This document shows, piece by piece, positions 32,695 through 41,992 of a stretch of 45,941 nt of DNA (positions are counted from its first letter, which is position 1; each line of letters starts with the position of its first letter). This stretch comes from Balneolales bacterium. GTDB lineage: Bacteria; Bacteroidota; Rhodothermia; Balneolales; Natronogracilivirgulaceae. The stretch spans positions 1 to 45,941 of the forward strand of contig SLOL01000132.1 in NCBI GenBank assembly GCA_007132495.1. Reading direction: 5' to 3'. Under the pieces are notes generated by a model. It saw nothing but the letters and a program-made list of their open reading frames with translations, did no database searches and was not told the DNA's origin. Position numbers and translations under genes: made by a program.

Positions 32695-35202
32695 ATGATA
32701 TTATCCACTATTAATTTGATCGAAATGCGATCTGCTATATTAATCATCTGTGTATCATTATTTTCACTTCTGCTCTTTGGATTTTATAATCAGGCAAACT
32801 CACAGGAGGTCAACACAGCAATCGGATTTGAACGGTATTATGAGCGCACGGAATTCCTGATGACATCACCGGGAGCCATGCACTCCGGTCTCTATGGTTA
32901 TGACAACCCCGCTCTGTTGCATTTTCTGCATCAGCCCGATATTGCTTTTCACTGGACTTCGGACTCCTTTTTTGAGGACACACATCGCTGGGGTGGTTTT
33001 TTTGGTTTTCCCGGTGCTTCGTTCAATTTTGTACGTAACGATCTGTTTGGGCACCGGTATCGGGATTATCGCATTGCATTCGGGGGTGGTTCGGATGCGG
33101 CGGCAGCCGGATTTGGCATCAACTGGTACCGTGGTGATACGGATCTGCTGGATCTGAAAACCAACTTCACCTTCGGAACCATGATGCGCCCTTCCCGGTA
33201 TATCTCTGTCGGATTTACAGGGACGAGCACCTTTTCTTCCGGTTATTATGAAGTTGTTGCAGAGATGGCTGTGCGTCCGCTGGGTACTCCACTGATTACC
33301 GTGTTCGGTGATTTTGCCGTCAGTGAACTGTCCGATAACCCTTTTGACGGACGCTGGTCGGCCGGAGCTGCCGTGGAAGCTTTCCCTGGTGTACGGTTTA
33401 CAGGCCGTTATCTCGATGATGTTGGTATGACCGCAGGTATTCAGTTCAGTTTCGGCCGTGCAGGCATCAGCTATCAATCACACCTTGATTCCGATGGTCA
33501 CCATCGCTACAACACCTACAATGTGCGGGCCGGTGGTATCGACAGGAATGTGTTCGATCACTATTATCACAGAAACCGTTCTTACGTAGATATGAATATC
33601 CGGGGAAGTTTGCCCTACCAAACCTTTCAGGTCCTGGATCAGAGAACCACCTATTTGACCACATTGGACTATATTTATGAAGCAGGCAAGGATCGCTCTG
33701 TTTCAGGTATTATTCTCAATACTACCCATATGCAGATCGATCAGGCCAGGACCTGGGAAATCCGGAAGGCGCTTGAAGATTTCCGGCAGACCGGTAAGGA
33801 GGTGGTCGTTTATATCGAAAGAGGGGGGATGAACACGCTTCACCTCGCATCTGTAGCTGATTATGTCGTCGTTGATCCGTTGGGCAGCCTTACCATTCCG
33901 GGTTACGTCACCGGAGCCACCTATATCTCCGATCTGTTGACGACCGCAGGAATCGGGGTGGATGAGTTCCGGGAAATGGAGTACAAGTCGGCCTTCGAAT
34001 CGATGTCACGAACCGAAATGTCGGAAGCCGACCGGGAGCAGCGACTGGCTTTGATCAACGGCTTTTATGAGCTGGTAAAAGACGATGTGACCAGTAGTCG
34101 ATCATTGTCCGGCGACGACTTCGACACTTTGATCGATCGCGGTATTTCTCTGTCGCCCCGGGATCTTGTGGAAGCCGGAATTGCCGATACACTGGCACGC
34201 TTTACAGATATGAATGATATTATTGAAGAGTTCGAAGGAGAGAAAAAGCACCGTACCAGGCCGGGGAATCTTTACACGTACCAGAAACTTGGTGACGATA
34301 ACTGGGGACCAAAACACAAAATCGCCGTTTTTTATGCAGAAGGGCCGACCATGAATGAGACAGGTATTCGTGCCAGGGCTCTTTCCGCCGCCATTCGAAA
34401 AGCCCGCCATGACCGCTCTGTCAAAGCTGTGGTGCTCAGGGCGGATTCACCGGGAGGCGATGCCCTAGCTTCGGACCTGGTGGCCGAAGAGATTCGCCTC
34501 ACGGCTGAAGACAAACCGGTCATTGTCTCCATGGGTTCGGTTGCCGCATCCGGCGGGTACTGGATTTCCATGCATGCCGACACCATTGTAGCGGCTCCCA
34601 ATACTATCACGGGCAGTATCGGAGTGATCGGTGGTTGGTTCTGGGATGATGGTTTAAGTGACCATCTGCGCCTGCATACCGATCATGTAAGCCGGGGAGA
34701 ATCGGCGGATCTGAATTTCGGACCCACACTGCCGCTGCTCGGTTTGCGTTTGCCCGGCCGTGCCCTTACCGACTCAGAGCGTGAAGGACTTGTTTCACGC
34801 ATGAATGGGCTGTATCAGGAATTTATCGATAAAGTGGCCGAAGGTCGGGATAGCGATCCCGAAACGATCGAAGCGGTGGCGGCCGGAAGGGTGTGGACCG
34901 GTCACGATGCCATGGAACAAAAGCTGGTTGACGAACTGGGCAGTCTCTATTCGGCTATACATATTGCCCGTGAAAAGGCGGGCCTGACCCCGGATGACAA
35001 ATTTGAAATTGTCGAAGGTCCGAAAACCCGCCTGTTATCACCTTTACTTCTGCTGGGACAGGTATTCGGGTCGGATGCCCCGAACACGGAGCAACCGGAC
35101 CCGATAAGGGAGTATCTGGAATTGATGATTGACAACAATGCCAGACCACTCGTCATGCTGCCTTTTGAATACTTCAGCTGGATGTACTATCTGCAGGAGT
35201 AA
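32695..35202 (+). CDS. SppA-type S49 protease with N-terminal beta-barrel-like region
   Basis: 835 residues. A signal peptide (about residues 11-37, ending ANSQ) comes first; ATG 32725 is the alternative start. Residues about 38-300 are beta-rich with the NPA and YGYDNPALLH features seen in outer-membrane barrel proteins of this group. Residues about 315-830 are a double S49 (SppA 67K-like) unit. Its probable catalytic Lys is K431 in EYKSAFES and the Ser nucleophile S619 in VAASGGYW, followed by GSIGVIGG. SppA normally cleaves leftover signal peptides at the inner membrane. The added region suggests an outer-membrane or periplasmic form (inference). Convergent with serA, 12 bp apart. Confidence 0.85.
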   Translation: MILSTINLIEMRSAILIICVSLFSLLLFGFYNQANSQEVNTAIGFERYYERTEFLMTSPGAMHSGLYGYDNPALLHFLHQPDIAFHWTSDSFFEDTHRWGGFFGFPGASFNFVRNDLFGHRYRDYRIAFGGGSDAAAAGFGINWYRGDTDLLDLKTNFTFGTMMRPSRYISVGFTGTSTFSSGYYEVVAEMAVRPLGTPLITVFGDFAVSELSDNPFDGRWSAGAAVEAFPGVRFTGRYLDDVGMTAGIQFSFGRAGISYQSHLDSDGHHRYNTYNVRAGGIDRNVFDHYYHRNRSYVDMNIRGSLPYQTFQVLDQRTTYLTTLDYIYEAGKDRSVSGIILNTTHMQIDQARTWEIRKALEDFRQTGKEVVVYIERGGMNTLHLASVADYVVVDPLGSLTIPGYVTGATYISDLLTTAGIGVDEFREMEYKSAFESMSRTEMSEADREQRLALINGFYELVKDDVTSSRSLSGDDFDTLIDRGISLSPRDLVEAGIADTLARFTDMNDIIEEFEGEKKHRTRPGNLYTYQKLGDDNWGPKHKIAVFYAEGPTMNETGIRARALSAAIRKARHDRSVKAVVLRADSPGGDALASDLVAEEIRLTAEDKPVIVSMGSVAASGGYWISMHADTIVAAPNTITGSIGVIGGWFWDDGLSDHLRLHTDHVSRGESADLNFGPTLPLLGLRLPGRALTDSEREGLVSRMNGLYQEFIDKVAEGRDSDPETIEAVAAGRVWTGHDAMEQKLVDELGSLYSAIHIAREKAGLTPDDKFEIVEGPKTRLLSPLLLLGQVFGSDAPNTEQPDPIREYLELMIDNNARPLVMLPFEYFSWMYYLQE

Positions 35203-35214
35203 AAAACGCCCCGC

Positions 35215-36801
35215 TTACATGCTGATATATCGTACCGTATGGACGCCTTCAATCAGCTGGAGATGATCCAGGTCGGTGGCGTCAGGTTTGGTGTCCACCG
35301 TGAAAGCCGTAATGGCATGGGCGTCCTTCAGATCCCGGCCCAGACTGAGCGATGCGATGTTGATGCTGCGTTCTGCAAGTGCGCCGCTGGTTGCTGCAAG
35401 CATACCCGGTTTGTCGATGTTGCGGTAGATGATAATATCACCGTCCAGATGGATCTCTATGCTGAAGCCGTCTATGGAGACGATCCGGTAGTCTTTATCG
35501 CCGAACGGGGTTGCCGATAGTTTGCGATAAACGGCTTTCGGACCCAGGTCTACCGAAATCAGGTCGGAGTAGGTCTTGGACTCCTTGCTGAGTGTTTCGG
35601 ATATTTTCAGACCCCGGCTTTCAGCAAAATAACGGGCGTTGATCAGGTTCACAATCTCATCCACATTATCACTCATAAAACCGGCCAGCAACGAATCCGT
35701 GATCACTTCGGAGTGTTTGGCACAAGCGCCACTGAAGTTAATGGAGAGTTCGTTAATGTGTTTGGGTGCTATCTGAGAGAGAAACCGGCCGAAACGTTCG
35801 GACAGTTCCAGAAACGGCTGCACTTCCTTGTTGGTGCTCAGGGCAATCGACTTGCCGTTCAAACTTCCCTGGAATCCTTTCTGCTCTATGGCATCGGCAA
35901 TCTGGGTGGCTACCTGTTCGGCCACTTTGCTCTGGGCTTCCTGTGTTGAAGCCCCGAGGTGCGGTGTACTGATAATGGCCGGATGTTTCACCATTTCGGC
36001 AAGCTCACCTTCAGGCGGCTCCTTACTGTAAACATCCAGAGCGACTCCGTTCACAATACCTTTTTCAATAAGCGGCACCAGATCATCTTCCTTGTAAATG
36101 CCGCCGCGCGCGCAATTGACAAGGCGGATACCGGGCTTGATCCGGTCGGCATTTTTCAAACTGATCAGGTTGCGCGTCTGATCGGTCAATGGCGTGTGCA
36201 CAGTAAGGTAGTCGACAGAAGCGATCAGGTCATCCAGCTCCATCATTTCCACGCCCATTTCAGCCGCTCGTTCATGGGTGGTATAGGGATCGAATCCGAC
36301 CACATTCATGCCGAAAGATTTCATCCTTTGGGCGACATTGGAGCCGATTTTACCCAATCCGACAATCCCCAGGGTTTTGCCGTGAACTTCTGTTCCAAGG
36401 TATTTTTTCCGGTCCCATCGTCCTTCTTTGAGGGATGCAACCGCTGCCGGAATATTACGAGAAAGGGCCAGAATCATTCCACAGGTATGTTCGGCTGTAG
36501 AGATGGTATTGCCATCGGGTGTATTCATGACTAACACACCCTGTCGTGTCGCCGCATCAAGGTCAATATTATCAACACCGACACCGGCACGGCCTACCAC
36601 CTGCATCTTTTTTGCTTTTTCAAGAAGATCGGCTGTCACTTTGGTGGCGCTGCGAACTACCATCGCGTCATAATCACTTATAACACTTTCAAGTTCTTCG
36701 ACCGGCATTTTCGGGGCTTCGGTCACTTCAAATCCACGTTGTTTGAATATTTTTCCACAAACAGCATCCACACCGTCCAGGAGTATAACTTTATAATTCA
36801 T
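35215..36801 (-). CDS. serA: D-3-phosphoglycerate dehydrogenase
   Basis: First step of serine synthesis: 3-phosphoglycerate to phosphohydroxypyruvate with NAD. 528 residues, the long form. Substrate domain start KVILLDGVDAVC; NAD domain with GLGKIGSNVAQRM; catalytic-site segments NCARGGIYKEDDL (Arg) and TPHLGASTQEAQ (His). An intervening ASB domain (about 320-450) and a C-terminal ACT domain (IYRNIDKPGMLAATSGALAE, NIASLSLGRD) suggest allosteric control by serine. Last gene of the colinear his-pur-ser block; 110 bp after engB. Confidence 0.97.
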   Translation of the reverse strand: MNYKVILLDGVDAVCGKIFKQRGFEVTEAPKMPVEELESVISDYDAMVVRSATKVTADLLEKAKKMQVVGRAGVGVDNIDLDAATRQGVLVMNTPDGNTISTAEHTCGMILALSRNIPAAVASLKEGRWDRKKYLGTEVHGKTLGIVGLGKIGSNVAQRMKSFGMNVVGFDPYTTHERAAEMGVEMMELDDLIASVDYLTVHTPLTDQTRNLISLKNADRIKPGIRLVNCARGGIYKEDDLVPLIEKGIVNGVALDVYSKEPPEGELAEMVKHPAIISTPHLGASTQEAQSKVAEQVATQIADAIEQKGFQGSLNGKSIALSTNKEVQPFLELSERFGRFLSQIAPKHINELSINFSGACAKHSEVITDSLLAGFMSDNVDEIVNLINARYFAESRGLKISETLSKESKTYSDLISVDLGPKAVYRKLSATPFGDKDYRIVSIDGFSIEIHLDGDIIIYRNIDKPGMLAATSGALAERSINIASLSLGRDLKDAHAITAFTVDTKPDATDLDHLQLIEGVHTVRYISM

Positions 36802-36911
36802 ATTGGATCGTATTTTTAATTCGGTTAGGATAGTTTTTCATTCAATTAATAAGTATGCAGTTGACACAATGTAAGGATTTATCGAATGCCCATGTAGCTT
36901 TACTTTCTGTG

Positions 36912-37508
36912 TCACCGCGATATATGGGCAAAGTCCATGATAAACGATTGCAACTCATTCATGCTTTCGGGTTGTTGCGCCGATACTATGAACACCGGTA
37001 CCTCGATGTTCATTTCATCCAGCAGGGTTTGTACATTTTTTTTTCTATGGGGCAACTTGTTTTTGGAGATTTTGTCGGATTTATTCAGGACAACACAGAA
37101 CGGAATTTGATGTTCTCCCAGCCATAGGAGAAATTCCCGATCCAGCACACCGGGTTGGTGTCGAATGTCAATCAGCACGACCACAAGTTGCAGCTGTTTA
37201 CGCTCCAGAAGGTAACGCTTCATCTCACGCCCCCACCGGGATTGCTCTTTACGGGATATTTTTGCGTAGCCGTACCCCGGCATGTCCACCAAATACCACA
37301 AATCATCAATCAGATAGTAATTAAGGCTCCGGGTTTTACCGGGGGTATTACTGGTATGTGCCAGTTTTTTGCGACGTGTGAGTGCGTTGATGACAGAAGA
37401 TTTACCTACATTGGATCGTCCCGCAAAACCGATCTCCGGCTTGTCATCATCGGGACAAATCGACAGATCGGGCGCACTCAGCAGATATTCTGCTTTGGTA
37501 ATCGGCAT
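36912..37508 (-). CDS. engB: Ribosome biogenesis GTPase EngB/YsxC
   Basis: Assists assembly of the 50S subunit. 198 residues. GTPase motifs: G1 GRSNVGKSS, G2 Thr in the TPGKTRS switch, G3 DMPGYG, G4 LNKSDK, and G5 VSAQQ. This fits the YihA/EngB subgroup. It is 39 bp after purF on the same strand, so probably cotranscribed. Confidence 0.96.
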   Translation of the reverse strand: MPITKAEYLLSAPDLSICPDDDKPEIGFAGRSNVGKSSVINALTRRKKLAHTSNTPGKTRSLNYYLIDDLWYLVDMPGYGYAKISRKEQSRWGREMKRYLLERKQLQLVVVLIDIRHQPGVLDREFLLWLGEHQIPFCVVLNKSDKISKNKLPHRKKNVQTLLDEMNIEVPVFIVSAQQPESMNELQSFIMDFAHISR

Positions 37509-37547
37509 GCTTCGGAAAGTAAGGTGAAAAGAGACCCGAATGGAGGA

Positions 37548-39047
37548 TCAGTAATACTCGTTATCCTCTTTTTGCATCCGGTCGGGAACCGGTACGGGGT
37601 AATTTCCGGTAAAACAGGCTGTACAATATCCCATTCCTGCCGGATCGGCTTCCCGTACGGCATCGACCAACCCCTTTGGTGATAAATATCGCAATGTGTC
37701 CACTCCGATGGCTTTGGTGATCCGGTCGTGGTCGTTATTGTAAACATTGGCAATCAACTCCTCCGGACTTGGAAAATCCATGCCGTAAAAACAGGGATGA
37801 ACTACGGGAGGTGAACTGACCAGAAAATGGATCTCTTTCGGTTCGGCTTTTCTGATCATGTTCACCAGATGGGCCGATGTGGTGCCCCGCACGATCGAAT
37901 CATCCACCAGAAAAACAATCCGGTCCTGAAGCACCCCTTTGACCGTGTTGAACTTGGTGCGCACTTTCAAATCACGCGAAGCCTGTCCGGGTGAGATGAA
38001 GGTGCGACCGACATAGTGATTCCGTATAAGACCGATTTCATATTTGCAGTCATGTCCCATATTCTGGTTTTCATGAGCATAACCCAGGGCCGCCGTATTA
38101 CTGGAATCGGGAACCGAGATTACAATGGGAGCCTTGTCACTTTTGGCCTTGGACAGCTCAGGGATAGGGTGTTCTTTGGCAAGGTATTTTCCGATTTTCC
38201 GTCGAACCTTGTCGGTATTTTCTCCGAAAATGCGACTGTCCGGACGGGCGAAATAGACAAATTCAAAGATACACTGACTGACCCCGGTCTGCTCATGACG
38301 CTCCAGATGCAGTGAGCGCGGCTCTCCGCCTTCAATAGTCTGCCGATCTATGATCAATACCTCACCCGGTTTGATATCCCGGATGTATTCTGCATCATTG
38401 ATGTCAAAGGCACAGGTCTCGCTGGCCACCACCCAGCTCTCGTCCTTTTTCGCAAGGGCGAGTGGGCGGAACCCGTTGGGATCACGGACTGCAATTAACT
38501 TGTCATCGGTAAGCAGGACCAGGCAATAGGCGCCCTTGATCTCCTTCAGGGCATCCATGATCTGGTCGAGTTGGGTCGCTTTGTCGCTGTGCGAAATCAG
38601 ATGAAGAATGAGCTCGGTGTCGGAGGTACTCTGAAAGATGACACCGCGGTCTTCAAGCTTTTTGCGGAGTTTCCCCGAATTGGTCAGATTGCCATTATGG
38701 GCGATTGCAAGGTTGCCGTTTTTATAGTGGACCCGGATGGGCTGGATATTGGTTGAATTGGCAGCCGAACCGGTTGTAGAGTAACGGTTATGACCAATGG
38801 CGGACTGACCCGGCAGCTTTTCGGTGAATATCTTGCGGTCTTCGAACACGTTAAGCACCAGACCGAAGTCTTTATGCTGGGGCATCACAGGGGTGCTCTT
38901 TTGTGGATCAAACCAGGAGGTTACGATACCCGCCGACTCCTGCCCGCGGTGCTGCAGTGCATGGAGACCAAAGTAGGTGTTCACTGCCGCTTCAGGATGA
39001 TTATAAATCCCGAAAATACCGCAGTAATCATGAGGTTTGTCGGACAT
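37548..39047 (-). CDS. purF: Amidophosphoribosyltransferase
   Basis: First committed step of purine synthesis: PRPP plus glutamine to phosphoribosylamine. 499 residues. The Ntn-type glutaminase domain has the nucleophile Cys 9 (YCGIFG) after an eight-residue propeptide that must be removed, then LQHRGQESAGI. The phosphoribosyltransferase domain carries the PRPP loop VFLVDDSIVRGTTS. The C-terminus has additional cysteines that could hold an Fe-S cluster as in the Bacillus-type enzyme, including CYTA-like YCTACFTG, but this is uncertain. It sits between hisH and engB; both HisG and PurF use PRPP, which gives the neighbourhood a metabolic logic. Confidence 0.96.
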   Translation of the reverse strand: MSDKPHDYCGIFGIYNHPEAAVNTYFGLHALQHRGQESAGIVTSWFDPQKSTPVMPQHKDFGLVLNVFEDRKIFTEKLPGQSAIGHNRYSTTGSAANSTNIQPIRVHYKNGNLAIAHNGNLTNSGKLRKKLEDRGVIFQSTSDTELILHLISHSDKATQLDQIMDALKEIKGAYCLVLLTDDKLIAVRDPNGFRPLALAKKDESWVVASETCAFDINDAEYIRDIKPGEVLIIDRQTIEGGEPRSLHLERHEQTGVSQCIFEFVYFARPDSRIFGENTDKVRRKIGKYLAKEHPIPELSKAKSDKAPIVISVPDSSNTAALGYAHENQNMGHDCKYEIGLIRNHYVGRTFISPGQASRDLKVRTKFNTVKGVLQDRIVFLVDDSIVRGTTSAHLVNMIRKAEPKEIHFLVSSPPVVHPCFYGMDFPSPEELIANVYNNDHDRITKAIGVDTLRYLSPKGLVDAVREADPAGMGYCTACFTGNYPVPVPDRMQKEDNEYY

Positions 39048-39208
39048 TCCGAACAGAAAAAATTAGAGTTACAGTCAGACATCAAAGATACAAAAGACCT
39101 TCTCCAAAGTCAGCGAAATATTATTGATAAAACGATTTAATTTTCAGCAGCATCGAATGCCGGAACGGGCGGAAACCATCGTGGGCTGACGAAATGTCGG
39201 GGGGATAT

Positions 39209-39823
39209 TCAAGCCATTGTAGTGCGTGTACCACCATATACCATGTTCAAAAAATTGCGGAGGAGCTGCTCGCCGGCAGAACCCGATTTCTCAGGGTGAA
39301 ACTGAACACCCACGTAATTTTTATACGCTGCCGCTGCCGTAAAAGGAGCCGAATAGGCCGATTCGGCTATGGTATGCCCCGTAACCGGAGCAAAGTAACT
39401 GTGAACATGGTAAAAATGGGTGCCGGGGGCGATCCCCGCCATTAGCGGGTGTTTTTTGCGGATGGAGACGGTATTCCACCCCATGTGGGGAACTTTGCCT
39501 TTGGAAGAATCGAATTTTTCAAGACGGCCCGGTATAACCCCGAGTGTGTCGGTTTTACCCTCCGTGGTTGTTTCAAAAAACAGCTGCATGCCCAGGCAGA
39601 TGCCCAGTACAGGCTTGGTGGTCTGTTTCAACCAGACGTCAAGACCGTTTTGTTTAAGATCTTTCATGGCTGACCCGGCATGCCCCACTCCGGGGAAGAT
39701 TACAGCATCTGCGTTATCGAGGTTATCCGGCCGGTTCGTGATTATGTACCCGGCCATAAGACGATCCAGGGCGTTGGATACCGAGGCCAGATTCCCGGCT
39801 TTGTAATCGATGATGGCAATCAT
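39209..39823 (-). CDS. hisH: Imidazole glycerol phosphate synthase subunit HisH
   Basis: Glutaminase subunit that feeds ammonia to HisF in histidine synthesis. 204 residues. Class I amidotransferase features: IIDYKAGNLASV start, catalytic Cys in GICLGMQLFFE, His/Glu in VQFHPEKSG. The ATG overlaps the hisB stop as ATGA, so translation is coupled. Its partner hisF is not in the window; the next gene is purF. Confidence 0.96.
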   Translation of the reverse strand: MIAIIDYKAGNLASVSNALDRLMAGYIITNRPDNLDNADAVIFPGVGHAGSAMKDLKQNGLDVWLKQTTKPVLGICLGMQLFFETTTEGKTDTLGVIPGRLEKFDSSKGKVPHMGWNTVSIRKKHPLMAGIAPGTHFYHVHSYFAPVTGHTIAESAYSAPFTAAAAYKNYVGVQFHPEKSGSAGEQLLRNFLNMVYGGTRTTMA

Positions 39824-40764
39824 AACAGTCCTTTGGAGGAAGGTAGAATATCAAGATATTTTTCGTTGCGATCAACGGCCTGACGCAGTGACCGTCCCAG
39901 ACTTTTGAAGCACGCCTCTACCTTATGGTGATCATTTTCCCCTTTAACAGAAACATGAAGGGTCGCTTTGAGAGCCATTGCCAGTGAATGGAAGAAGTGC
40001 GAAGTCATCTCCGTGGGGAAGTCCCCGACCTTCTCCCGTTGGAAAGTTCCTTCAAACACACACCAGGGTCTTCCGGAGAGGTCGATGGCTGCCAGTGACC
40101 GGGTTTCGTCCATGGCCACCAGAAAACCGTACCGGCCTATACCACGCTTGTCACCCAGCGCCATGCCAATGGCCTCACCCAACGTAATGGCGGTATCTTC
40201 AATGGTGTGGTGCTCGTCAATCTCCAGGTCACCGCGGCACCGCAGTGATATATCCATATAACCATGCCTGGCAATCTGCTCAAGCATATGATCAAAAAAC
40301 GGAATGCCGGTATCAATTCGGGATGTGCCGGTGCCGTCAAGTTGAAGGGTTACCGAAATATCGGTCTCTCCGGTTTTTCGTGTATGAGTTACGGAGCGGT
40401 GTTCGAGAAGCAGATAGCGCACTAATGCACTCCAGTCGTCGCACCGGTGTGTGTGGTGGTCATCGCCTGATGCGTACTGCAGGGCGAGAGTCCCGGAAGC
40501 GTCTGTGGCGACCGACACTTCCGGCAAAGATTTTAAAGTACTCTCTGCCATATTGTCCGTGGTAAACGGGATATTTTCCTGGGCAAGCAGGGCCGATTGG
40601 TCATCGGATAACTCCTGCAAGTTGCCGGTTGGCAATATCCCGTTGTCCTGAAGCTTTTTGAGGCTGCTCAGTGATCCTGATCTCATGGGGTAACGATCAC
40701 TGTCAGGACGGAGCGCGTTGTTGTCAACGTAAAGCAGCATATTGCATGCCATGGTACTATCCAT
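39820..40764 (-). CDS. hisB: HisB: dehydratase with degenerate N-terminal phosphatase-like domain
   Basis: Imidazoleglycerol-phosphate dehydratase of histidine synthesis. The C-terminal ~190 residues (about 128-314) are intact, with GIPFFDHMLEQIARHG, DEHHTIEDTAI, SHFFHSLAMA and GENDHHKVEACFKSLGRSL. Residues about 9-125 take the place of the histidinol-phosphate phosphatase (HAD) domain of bifunctional HisB but are about 40 residues shorter. The HAD motif I DxDGT reads DNNAL (D14-N15-N16), so the second Asp is replaced by Asn, and the Cys-rich zinc loop is missing. Phosphatase activity therefore looks lost. Start could be M1, M5 or M9; all lie ahead of the motif. The stop overlaps hisH. Confidence 0.9.
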   Translation of the reverse strand: MDSTMACNMLLYVDNNALRPDSDRYPMRSGSLSSLKKLQDNGILPTGNLQELSDDQSALLAQENIPFTTDNMAESTLKSLPEVSVATDASGTLALQYASGDDHHTHRCDDWSALVRYLLLEHRSVTHTRKTGETDISVTLQLDGTGTSRIDTGIPFFDHMLEQIARHGYMDISLRCRGDLEIDEHHTIEDTAITLGEAIGMALGDKRGIGRYGFLVAMDETRSLAAIDLSGRPWCVFEGTFQREKVGDFPTEMTSHFFHSLAMALKATLHVSVKGENDHHKVEACFKSLGRSLRQAVDRNEKYLDILPSSKGLL

Positions 40765-40817
40765 TAATGATTTTAAAAAGTGACTTATGCCGATAACTGA
40801 ATTGCCTGTTGAAACGG

Positions 40818-41885
40818 TTACTCCTCTTTGCGGTCGAGTTCTGCCAGGAGCCGGTCGTTTTCATCCGGAGTGCCCACTGTTATCCGCAAGGTGTTTTCGC
40901 AATGAACCTGGTCTCCGCGGTACCGGACGATGACTCCCCGGGAGGCGAGACGGTGGTACCACTCCTGCGCATGGCGGAACCGGACAAGAAGGAAGTTGGC
41001 GTCGGATGGAAAGATCTTTTCCACATCCGGATGTCTGGCAAGGGCCTTGCTCAACCTATTGCGGCCCAGTATAATTTTTCGGACATGCTCCTGCATTCGG
41101 TCTGTATGCCCAAAGGCCTCAAAGGCGACATCTGCCGTTAACTGGTTGACGTTGTAGGGGGCTTTTACCTTCAGCATCCATTTGATAACGGAAGGGTGCG
41201 CCAGTGCGGCGCCCATCCGGACGGCGGCCATGCCGAACGATTTGGACAGCGTCTGCAGCAAGACCAGATTGGGATAGTGCTCCATAAGGTGCGACAGACT
41301 GCCGGAGACGCTGAAGTCGATGTAAGCCTCATCTACGACTACCAGCCGTTTGAATCCGGATAGAATTCGCTTGATTTCCGACACTGAAAGGACATTGCCT
41401 GTTGGATTGTTCGGAGAGCAAAGTATGATCAGTTTCGTTTGTTGTGTGACCCGGGAGAGCACTTTCCGGGCATCCAGCTCAAATTCCGGTGTAAGGTTGG
41501 ATTCCGAAACGCCTACATTGTTGATACGTGCGGCGACCTTGTACATGCCATAGGTCGGCGGCGTTGTCAGGATTTCGTCCCGACCCGGTTCACAGAAAAC
41601 ACGCATCAATATGTCTATGGCCTCATCACTTCCCACTCCCAGAAAAACCTGCTCCATATCAATTCCCCGGAATTCCGCCCATTTTTTACGTAATGGGTCA
41701 AGTCGTGTGTCGGGGTATCTGTGGAGTGGCCGGTCGGTGGGAATGGCCGGACCGTAACTGTTTTCGTTGGCATCAAGCAGAATCCCTTCGTGATAATCAT
41801 CACGGGCTGCGTGATAGGGCGAAAGGGTTCGGATATTGGGACGGATCCAGGGTTCCGGGTTGAAGGATGAACGATTTTCTGTCAT
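40818..41885 (-). CDS. hisC: Histidinol-phosphate aminotransferase
   Basis: PLP enzyme converting imidazole-acetol phosphate to histidinol phosphate. 355 residues, family length. Fold-type I aminotransferase motifs: ANENSYGP, GSDEAIDILMR, CSPNNPTGN, VVDEAYIDFS, and the PLP lysine in TLSKSFGMAAVRMG. A conserved Arg near the C-terminus lies in LRITVGTPDEN. Lies between hisD and hisB on the same strand, with 107 and 53 bp gaps. Confidence 0.96.
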   Translation of the reverse strand: MTENRSSFNPEPWIRPNIRTLSPYHAARDDYHEGILLDANENSYGPAIPTDRPLHRYPDTRLDPLRKKWAEFRGIDMEQVFLGVGSDEAIDILMRVFCEPGRDEILTTPPTYGMYKVAARINNVGVSESNLTPEFELDARKVLSRVTQQTKLIILCSPNNPTGNVLSVSEIKRILSGFKRLVVVDEAYIDFSVSGSLSHLMEHYPNLVLLQTLSKSFGMAAVRMGAALAHPSVIKWMLKVKAPYNVNQLTADVAFEAFGHTDRMQEHVRKIILGRNRLSKALARHPDVEKIFPSDANFLLVRFRHAQEWYHRLASRGVIVRYRGDQVHCENTLRITVGTPDENDRLLAELDRKEE

Positions 41886-41992
41886 AATGGATCAAACAAA
41901 TTGGACTGCAGTCGGTAAATTTTATAATTGTGTTGATGCAATAAACGTATAGTGTAGTTCTGTTCCGGCCAACTACCGGTACCTGACCAGGG

